Part shown: piece after piece, positions 36,055 to 44,126 of the stretch
Numbering within the stretch: the first letter of the stretch is position 1
Layout of the letters: each line of letters starts with the position of its first letter
Source: Actinorugispora endophytica
GTDB lineage: Bacteria; Actinomycetota; Actinomycetes; Streptosporangiales; Streptosporangiaceae
DNA length: 64,000 nt
Direction: 5' to 3'
Assembly (NCBI RefSeq): GCF_004363075.1
Contig: NZ_SNYN01000020.1
Location: 24,403-88,402, forward strand
Program-made: the position numbers and the translations under genes
The notes under the pieces: model-generated
Told to the model about the DNA's origin: nothing
The model's database searches: none
What the model saw: only the letters and a program-made list of their open reading frames with translations

Positions 36055-36296
36055 GACTTCGGTTCGGGAAGGACGGACCGTGCGGTTCCCGCGTGGGACC
36101 CGCGCGCCCCTCTGGTCGATTCTCTCGGCCCCGGTCGGGAATCTCAACACGGACCTCGTCGGACGGAACGGCCGCACCACGCCGTTCCTTCACTCTCCGC
36201 GTCCACGCGAATACGATGGCCCCGGGAGTGGCCCGGCCGACACGGGGTAGTGTCTGCACTGTTCTCAGCGGATTCCCAGTGTTTCCCTGGGTGATT

Positions 36297-36315
36297 CATA
36301 GCATCATCCGCTATG
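36297..36315. promoter_or_regulatory. CATAGC-7-GCTATG inverted repeat in divergent promoter region
   Basis: A perfect 6-bp inverted repeat lies between the divergent M20 and acyltransferase genes, 65 bp before the acyltransferase GTG. The half-sites are the same as in the LysR-type box at 58798 but spaced 7 rather than 5 bp. The rest of the 325-bp gap (36055-36379) holds no gene. Confidence 0.4.
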
Positions 36316-36379
36316 GCGTGTTCACCGAACCGGTCCGCGATGATGCCGCCCTGTCCCCGAACCGCGATCCGGAGACCCC

Positions 36380-37516
36380 GTGGCCTCGACGACCAGCCCC
36401 CCGCCGGGCACTGCCCCGCCCCCGTCCACCGCCCCCGCCCCTCCCGCCCCCCGGCAGCGCGACGCGCTCCTGGACAACGCCAAGTTCCTGCTCATCGCCC
36501 TGGTGGTCATCGGGCACTCGATCGAGCCCATCCGCGGCACCCCGGTCGCCGACGCGGTCTACATGTGGATCTACGTGTTCCACATGCCCGCGTTCATCAT
36601 CATCAGCGGCTTCCTCTCCCGGTCGTTCGACGGCTCGTCCAAGCGGGTCGAGAAGCTCGTCCTGACCGTCGCGGTCCCCTACCTGCTCTTCTGGGCGGTG
36701 CACGTGGGGATCGCCCACCTGCTGGACCTGGGGGTCCCCGACTCCCCGCTCCACCCGCCGTGGACCCTGTGGTTCCTGGTGGCCCTCTTCATCTGGCGCC
36801 TGAGCGTTCCGGTGTGGAAGCGGCTGCGCTGGCCGGTGACCACGGCCGTGCTGGTCTCGGTCGCCGCCGCGTTCGCGGAAATCGGCCCGGTCCTGGATTT
36901 GGGCCGGGTCCTGAGCCTGCTGCCGTTCTTCGTGGTCGGCCTGTCACTGCGGCCCGAGCACCTCGACCTCCTCAAGCGCGCCTGGGTCAAGGCCGTGGCC
37001 GCCCTGCTGCTCGTGGTGTCCGCGGTGGTCGCGGTCCCCGCGTCGCAGCGGCTGAGCTTCGACTGGTTCTTCTGGCGGGACAGCCTGCCCGGCCGCGACA
37101 TCGACCCGTTCGGCCCCGGGCTGCTCCTGTGGATCGCGTGCATGGCCTCGTCCCTGGTGATGTCGGTGGTCTTCCTGGCCCTGACCCCCCGCCGCGCGAC
37201 CGTCGTCACCGGCCTCGGCGCCCACACGCTCTACATCTACCTGGGGCACACCCTGGTGCTGCGGTTCGTGGAGCACTTCGGCTGGTACGACCTCGCCTTC
37301 GCCGACGGCGCCGTCGGGGTGGCGGCCAACCTCGTCCTGGGCCTGGCGCTGACCCTGCTCTTCTGCCTGCCGTGGGTCCGCGCCGCCCTGCGCCCGCTGG
37401 TCGAGCCGCACGCGTCGTGGCTGTTCAGAGCGCAGAGGAAGCCCGAAGCCGCCGTCGCCCCGGGCGACGCCGGACACCGGGTCGCCGACCAGCGGGCGGA
37501 CGCCGCGCGCCCCTGA
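36380..37516 (+). CDS. Acyltransferase 3 family membrane protein
   Basis: 378 residues. A Pro-rich N-terminal tail precedes about ten hydrophobic spans. The family hallmark LLDNAKFLLIALVVIGHSIE holds the catalytic-type His, and FHMPAFIIISGFLSRS follows. Members O-acylate sugars or lipids of the envelope or secondary metabolites (OafA/NodX-like). The start is GTG at 36380 with GGAG 5 nt upstream. It converges with a CDP-alcohol phosphotransferase across foldback element C; both could modify envelope lipids or polymers, but no operon links them. Confidence 0.88.
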   Translation: MASTTSPPPGTAPPPSTAPAPPAPRQRDALLDNAKFLLIALVVIGHSIEPIRGTPVADAVYMWIYVFHMPAFIIISGFLSRSFDGSSKRVEKLVLTVAVPYLLFWAVHVGIAHLLDLGVPDSPLHPPWTLWFLVALFIWRLSVPVWKRLRWPVTTAVLVSVAAAFAEIGPVLDLGRVLSLLPFFVVGLSLRPEHLDLLKRAWVKAVAALLLVVSAVVAVPASQRLSFDWFFWRDSLPGRDIDPFGPGLLLWIACMASSLVMSVVFLALTPRRATVVTGLGAHTLYIYLGHTLVLRFVEHFGWYDLAFADGAVGVAANLVLGLALTLLFCLPWVRAALRPLVEPHASWLFRAQRKPEAAVAPGDAGHRVADQRADAARP

Positions 37517-37580
37517 TCCGCGCCCGCGGTCCCGGAACACGCGGTGCCGGGCCTCCGCAGCGGCGGCCCCGCACCGCCGG

Positions 37581-37840
37581 AGAGGCTCCGGTGCGGGGGT
37601 GGATTCGGGCACCGGTGGTCTTGTTGACGGTCGTGGGCTTTCCGCCCGTTTCGGGGCCGGGAAAGGCCGAAAGCCCACGACCGTCAACGGAACCCTCACG
37701 CGACGGACATCACGGGCGCGGCCCCGACCCCCACCCGCCGTCGCCGCCCGCCGTGACCCCGCGACCCGCACGACATGAGGCCGAAAGCCCCACCCGAAGC
37801 ACCGGCACGCCGAACCACCCCCGCACCGGAGCTTCCCTAG
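37581..37840. repeat. Foldback intergenic element, copy C
   Basis: About 260 bp with terminal inverted repeats (GCTCCGGTGCGGGGGTGG at left, its near complement before CTAG at right). The inner stem is GTTGACGGTCGTGGGCTTTC (from 37623) with its partner ending 37688. Compared with B1 there are compensatory changes in the stem (CTTGGG to CGTGGG on one arm, CCCAAG to CCCACG on the other), which argues for selection on structure. The remainder is nearly collinear with B1. The CDP-alcohol phosphotransferase stop codon lies in the last bases. Confidence 0.87.
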
Positions 37841-38778
37841 CCGTCCGCGAGGCGGGCCATCTCCCTGGCGAAGCTCCGGGTGGCCAGCCACAGCTTGTAG
37901 ACCAGGACCGCCTCGAAGAGCAGCAGCGCGAAGACCGAGAAGACCACCACCGGGACGACGAGGTTGTCCCAGGGGGTGAACAGCGAGACGACCGCGGTGA
38001 GCGGCGCCACCACGCAGACGAACATCTCGAACTCGATGCCGCTGAACAGGTGCGGCCGCACCCGGCTGCGCAGCAGCGAGGCGCGCACCCTCTCGTAGCC
38101 GCGGAACCTGGCCCCGAAACCGGCGTTCACGTCGGCGACGGCCTCCTTCCTCGGCGCCTCGACCCCGCGGGCCCCCTCCTCGGTCTCCTCACCGGGGTCG
38201 ACGCTCCCGGCGTCGTCGTGGTCGGTGCTCTCGGCGTCCCCGTGCTCGGCCTCGACCCGGTGCCCGAGGGCCGCGGCCTTCAGCTGCCACCGCATGGTCC
38301 GCCGGACCTTGGCCACCTCCGGCCCGTTGAGGTAGCGCAGCATGTCGACGAACGTGGCCACCGGGGCGAGCAGCAGGTAGACGACCTCGCCCGTGTGCGC
38401 CCACTGGCCGATCAGCAGCGCGAGCATGCAGCCGAAGAACCGGATCCGGTCGAAGACGAAGTCCGCCCACACCCCGAACACCGAGCCGGTGCCCTTGAGC
38501 CGCGCGATCTTGCCGTCCATGCAGTCCAGCACGAAGCTGAGGTGGAACAGCAGCGCGCCCGCGACCAGCCACGGCCACGTCGCCATCGCGAAGCACGCGG
38601 CGGAGGCCAGGCCCAGCACCCCCGCCCCCAGAGTGAGCTGGTTGGGTGTGATCGACGTCCGGTTGGCCGTCACCACGACCAGCCGCCCGGCGAGCGGGTC
38701 GACGAGGAACACCGTCCACCAGGCGTCACGTGGTTTGTACGTCTGCTCGCGGACGTCGGCGAACGTGAAGGGCGTCAT
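37837..38778 (-). CDS. CDP-alcohol phosphatidyltransferase family membrane enzyme
   Basis: 313 residues from the ATG at 38778 (AGGAG 9 nt upstream). The family motif is present: DGKIARLKGTGSVFGVWADF followed by VFDR (DGxxAR-x8-GxxxD-xxxD), with about six membrane spans. A long hydrophilic acidic loop (about 180-230) interrupts the second half, which is unusual for the family. It would condense a CDP-activated group with an alcohol to make a phospholipid or a related compound; the alcohol is unknown. The last three bases (TAG) fall in the CTAG end of element C. Confidence 0.88.
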   Translation of the reverse strand: MTPFTFADVREQTYKPRDAWWTVFLVDPLAGRLVVVTANRTSITPNQLTLGAGVLGLASAACFAMATWPWLVAGALLFHLSFVLDCMDGKIARLKGTGSVFGVWADFVFDRIRFFGCMLALLIGQWAHTGEVVYLLLAPVATFVDMLRYLNGPEVAKVRRTMRWQLKAAALGHRVEAEHGDAESTDHDDAGSVDPGEETEEGARGVEAPRKEAVADVNAGFGARFRGYERVRASLLRSRVRPHLFSGIEFEMFVCVVAPLTAVVSLFTPWDNLVVPVVVFSVFALLLFEAVLVYKLWLATRSFAREMARLADG

Positions 38779-38914
38779 CTTCTTGGTCTCCTGTGGATGT
38801 CCTGTCGGCCGTACGCGCCGCCGCGGCCGTCGGGTCGGCAGCACGGCTTCCTGACGGTCCGGAAAGGGCGGGAAACGGGCTGTGGCGGCCCAGGCCTGTC
38901 TTGTGGATCAGCAC

Positions 38915-38934
38915 GATCCTGACAGATCAGGATC
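38915..38934. promoter_or_regulatory. GATCCTGA-4-TCAGGATC palindrome between divergent genes
   Basis: A perfect 8-bp inverted repeat with a 4-bp centre, 137 bp upstream of the CDP-alcohol transferase and 105 bp before guaB1. A CATAAT -10-like hexamer (38956-38961) lies between it and guaB1. It is a candidate operator; the regulator is unknown. Confidence 0.5.
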
Positions 38935-38960
38935 GAAACCTCCGTCAACCGCAGTCATAA

Positions 38961-40478
<1,518 letters not shown>

Positions 40479-40511
40479 GCGCCCCCGGCGGTCGGCGGCT
40501 CCCCACGGCGT

Positions 40512-40549
40512 GAGCAGGCGGTTCCGGGTTCCCCCGGGACCGCCTGCTC
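40512..40549 (+). terminator. Hairpin terminator after guaB1
   Basis: GAGCAGGCGGTTCCGGG (40512-40528) pairs with CCCGGGACCGCCTGCTC (40533-40549), 17 bp with one G.U pair, 34 bp past the stop. Confidence 0.85.
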
Positions 40550-40857
40550 TACGGGGCCGGAGCGTGCCTGTCCCGTCCCCGCTGCCGCCGCGGCGGCCGC
40601 ACCCCGCGTTCCCGTAAACGCGGCGGCCGCGCTCCCCCAGCGTACGAACCCGGTTCGTACCGGCACATCCGTCATTCGGGGTACCCGCGCCCCTGTCGAA
40701 AGAGGGGGTCCGGGGTACTCCCCGAGGATGACCCGGGGAGGACCGCGACCGCCCGCTCCCGGCGCTTGTCGGCCTTGGAGCGGATTCGCGTCCGGAATGC
40801 AACCCAAACCCCCTAGCCTGCCTCTAAGAGGGGAAGCGGCTCTAGGACGGGATTCCA
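40550..40857 (+). other. Promoter region upstream of the VWA operon, no gene
   Basis: 308 bp without a supported gene. The last 60 bases are less GC-rich and include CCTAGCCTGCCTCTAAG, which could contain the promoter. No clear repeat or hairpin stands out. Confidence 0.35.
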
Positions 40858-42681
40858 TTGGCATACAGCGCACCACCGGCACGGCGTCGGCGGATACTTC
40901 CCTACGTCATCGTGGCGGTCGTCGCGATCGTCGTCATCGCCCTGGTCCGATGGGTCTCCACCGGAGCCGGCGTCCCCTCCCTGTTCGGCTGCTCGGGCGA
41001 CTCCGTGCGGCTGACGGTGGCCGCCTCCCCGGAGAAGTCCGGGTTGATGCGGCAGTTCGCCGAGGACTACAGCGGGACCCGGATCGACGAGGGGTGCGTC
41101 GACGTCTCCGTCGTCGAGCAGTCCTCCGGCCTCACCCTCGACGCCCTGAGCGAGGGGGGCTGGGACGAGGCCGAGTACGGCGCCCGCCCCGACGTGTGGG
41201 CCCCGGCCGGCTCCGGGTGGGTGGAGGTCGCCCGGGACCGGACCGCCGCCGCCGACAACGCGTCGCTGATCCCCGAGGAGGCCCCCTCCGTCGCCAACTC
41301 CCCGCTGGTCATCGCCATGCCGCGGCCGATGGCCGAGGCGCTGGGCTGGCCGCAGGAGAGCCTGGGCTGGTCCGACCTGCTGGAACTGGCCGACAGCGAG
41401 GACGGCTGGGGTTCCCGGGGGCATCCCGAGTGGGGCGACTTCCGGATGGGCAAGACCAACCCCAACTACTCCACCTCCGGCCTGAACGCCACCATCGGCA
41501 CCTACTTCGCGGCGACCGGACTCACCTCCGACCTGACCACGCAGGACATCGAGGACAGCGAGACCCGGGCGTTCGTCAGCGGCGTGGAGCGCTCCATCGT
41601 GCACTACGGCGACATCACCATGACGTTCCTGGCCAACCTGCAGCGCGCCGACGCCGAGGGGCAGGGCCTCACCTACATCTCCGCCGTGGCGGTGGAGGAG
41701 ATGTCGGTCGTGCACTACAACCGGGGAAACCCCAGCGGCGACCCGGACACCGCGGGCCAGGGCGAGGCCCCGAACGTGCCCCTCGTCGCGATCTACCCCG
41801 AAGAGGGCACCCTGATGTCGGACCACCCCTACGTGGTCCTGGACTGGGTGGACGAGGCCAGGCGCGCCGCCGCCGAGGGATTCCTGGAGTACCTGCTCGG
41901 CGAGGAGGCCCAGCAGACGTTCAGGGACAACGCCTTCCGCGACCACGAGGGCGCCACCGGCGACCTGCTGTCCGAGGCCAACGGAGTGCTTCCGGAGCAG
42001 CCCTCCCAGCTCCTGTCCCCGCCGTCCTCGGGGGTCCTCGGCGAGATGCTGGACAACTGGGCCGAGCTGCGCAAGCCCGCCAACGTGCTGCTGGTCATCG
42101 ACACCTCCGGCTCGATGCAGGAGGACGTCGCCGGCACCGGCACCACCCGGCTGGAGCTGGCCAAGGAGGCCGCCGCCACCTCGATCGGCGAGTTCTCCGA
42201 CACCGACCGCGTGGGCCTGTGGATGTTCAGCACCGACCTGGAGGAGAACGGCCAGGACTGGCGCGAGCTGGTCCCCATAGGCGCGCTCCAGGACGAGGTC
42301 GACGGCGCGTCCCGGCGCGACCGGCTGAACGAGCGGATCTCCGGGCTGCCGCCGGGGGGCGGCACCGGCCTGCACGACACCGCGCTGGCCGCACACGACC
42401 TGATCGCGGGGAACAGCCGGGACGACGCCATCAACGCGGTGGTGTTCCTGACCGACGGCCGCAACGAGGACCTCAACGGCATCAGCATGGACGAGCTGAT
42501 CGAGGGGATCAGCACCGAGTCCGGGGAGGAGGGGGTCCGGATCTTCACCATCGGCTACGGTGAGGACGCCGACCTCGACACGATGGCGCGGATCGCCGAG
42601 GCCACCGACGCGGCGGCCTACGACTCCTCGGACCCCGAGAGCATCGACGAGATCTTCGAAGCCGTCATCTCCAACTTCTGA
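40858..42681 (+). CDS. Membrane-anchored substrate-binding protein fused to a von Willebrand A domain
   Basis: 607 residues. After a TTG start (GGACGGG 7 nt upstream) a basic N-terminus precedes one hydrophobic anchor (about 14-31). Residues about 45-385 resemble an ABC-type periplasmic substrate-binding domain (VRLTVAASPEKSGLMRQFAE). Residues about 405-607 are a VWA domain with a complete MIDAS: DTSGS near 418, a Thr in GGTGLHDT and FLTDGR. Both domains should face outside. This architecture is known in actinomycetes; its ligand is not. It is followed by two small membrane proteins at 13- and 8-bp gaps, probably an operon. Confidence 0.85.
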   Translation: MAYSAPPARRRRILPYVIVAVVAIVVIALVRWVSTGAGVPSLFGCSGDSVRLTVAASPEKSGLMRQFAEDYSGTRIDEGCVDVSVVEQSSGLTLDALSEGGWDEAEYGARPDVWAPAGSGWVEVARDRTAAADNASLIPEEAPSVANSPLVIAMPRPMAEALGWPQESLGWSDLLELADSEDGWGSRGHPEWGDFRMGKTNPNYSTSGLNATIGTYFAATGLTSDLTTQDIEDSETRAFVSGVERSIVHYGDITMTFLANLQRADAEGQGLTYISAVAVEEMSVVHYNRGNPSGDPDTAGQGEAPNVPLVAIYPEEGTLMSDHPYVVLDWVDEARRAAAEGFLEYLLGEEAQQTFRDNAFRDHEGATGDLLSEANGVLPEQPSQLLSPPSSGVLGEMLDNWAELRKPANVLLVIDTSGSMQEDVAGTGTTRLELAKEAAATSIGEFSDTDRVGLWMFSTDLEENGQDWRELVPIGALQDEVDGASRRDRLNERISGLPPGGGTGLHDTALAAHDLIAGNSRDDAINAVVFLTDGRNEDLNGISMDELIEGISTESGEEGVRIFTIGYGEDADLDTMARIAEATDAAAYDSSDPESIDEIFEAVISNF

Positions 42682-42694
42682 GGACGACCAGGAC

Positions 42695-43327
42695 ATGCAG
42701 TCGCGCAGATTCGCCAACCCGTGGTGGCTCATGGCCGGGGCCGCCGCGGGCGGGCTGGCCTGGGCCGTGGGGCTCCCGGTGTGGGCCGCGGCCGTGATCG
42801 GCGTCATCATCTGGCTGACCACGATCCTGGTGTTCGGCTTCCTGTTCGCCTCGCCCGATCCGCTCGTCCCCGTGCCGGACACCGGGTGCGCGGAGCGCGC
42901 GCGGAGCGCGGCGGCCGCCTTCCGGGAGCTGGCGGCCCCGCTGTCCGCGGAGCCGCCGGTCGACCGGATGCTCTGGCGGGTCGACGAGATCGCCGCCTCC
43001 ATCAGCCACCTGTCCCGGCGCTCGGACGAGCTGGCGAGCCTGTCGCACACGCTGTCGGGCGACCCCCGGGAGCACGAGTACGCCCAGTACGTCCAGGGGC
43101 GGTACGACGAGGTCCGGCACCGGACGCAGGCCGCCACGAGCGACCTGGAGAACACGGTCGCGCGCTTCGAGGGCATCCTCTCGGCCCGGCACCTCTCCGC
43201 CGGCGGCGGAGCGCTGGACGAGCTCGCCGCCGCGCTGGAGACCATCGGCTACGGGGTGGACATCGGCGAGCGGATCGTCGACGACGTCCTGGGCCCCGAA
43301 CCCTCACCCGGCCCTCCGGTCCCCTAG
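42695..43327 (+). CDS. Membrane protein with helical cytoplasmic domain, second gene of the VWA operon
   Basis: 210 residues from the ATG at 42695. Two adjacent hydrophobic spans (about 10-55: WWLMAGAAAGGLAWAVGLPV, then VIGVIIWLTTILVFGFLF) precede a helical, probably coiled-coil domain (about 65-190) with regular charged heptads. No known family was recognised. Tight spacing (13 bp) suggests it works with the substrate-binding/VWA protein. Confidence 0.75.
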   Translation: MQSRRFANPWWLMAGAAAGGLAWAVGLPVWAAAVIGVIIWLTTILVFGFLFASPDPLVPVPDTGCAERARSAAAAFRELAAPLSAEPPVDRMLWRVDEIAASISHLSRRSDELASLSHTLSGDPREHEYAQYVQGRYDEVRHRTQAATSDLENTVARFEGILSARHLSAGGGALDELAAALETIGYGVDIGERIVDDVLGPEPSPGPPVP

Positions 43328-43335
43328 CGAATCCC

Positions 43336-43731
43336 ATGGACACCCTCTACCCTCTGCTTCCCATCGGGATCGGCCTGTCGTCGCTGCTGTGGCTGCTGCG
43401 CGACATCCTCGGCGCGCGGCGGCTCCGCTCGCGCGGCGAGCAGGCCGTGGGCGAGGTGGTCGGCTACCAGGAGACCAGCGGAACGGCCCGGATGATCGTG
43501 CGGTTCCACACCGACGACGGCGAGGAGATCCTCGCCGCCCACGACAACACCTCGTGGTCGGCGGCCCGCTACGGGGACCTCGTCACCGTCTCCTACGATC
43601 CGCGGGACCCCAGGCGGGCCCGCGTCGTCTCCGGACCGTGGATGAGCGCGTGGCCGCGCGGCATATTCGTGGCACTGGCCGCGGGGGTCCTGCTCATCGG
43701 CTGCCTGCTGGGCTACCTCGCCTGGGCCTGA
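43336..43731 (+). CDS. DUF3592-type membrane protein, third gene of the VWA operon
   Basis: 131 residues from the ATG at 43336. One N-terminal and one C-terminal hydrophobic span enclose a small beta-rich domain with the DUF3592 pattern (GEVVGYQET...VRFHTDDG...VTVSYDPRDPRRARV). The function of this family is not known. It starts 8 bp after the preceding gene. Confidence 0.75.
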   Translation: MDTLYPLLPIGIGLSSLLWLLRDILGARRLRSRGEQAVGEVVGYQETSGTARMIVRFHTDDGEEILAAHDNTSWSAARYGDLVTVSYDPRDPRRARVVSGPWMSAWPRGIFVALAAGVLLIGCLLGYLAWA

Positions 43732-44126
43732 CGGCGCCGACCTTCCGGACGAACCCCGCCGCACCGGACCGCGCGAACAGATCTGTAACTATTCGGTAAT
43801 TCTTCGTGTTCGCGCTTTCCTCCCGCCTCCCGGTTCCAGACGCCCGTCCCGTTCGCGAACGCGCAGTTGAGAGCCCTGGTCGAAGCGCGCCCACCCGAAT
43901 CCTCCCAGCTCGAACCCCCCACCCGAGGATGAACCGGTTTCAACCACAGCGATACGATCCCGTTTGCTGGTCCCCGCTCCCCCCGGCGTTCCCGCACGAG
44001 CGTCGCGGCGAGGCACCGGCGTTCCCTCCCCGCGACGGGGACACATCCGAATCCCCCCGCCCCTGCGGCGTCCCCTTTCTTGCCGCGCCCCGGTGTGCTC
44101 AGCGATCCAGGATCCATAGGAGAGCA
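43732..44126 (+). promoter_or_regulatory. Promoter region of the conservon
   Basis: 395 bp with no gene. Around 43775-43805 the composition drops and ACAGATCTGT (43777-43786) is a perfect palindrome followed by TAACTAT and TAATTC, either of which may be a -10. This is the best site for the cvn promoter. Confidence 0.45.
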
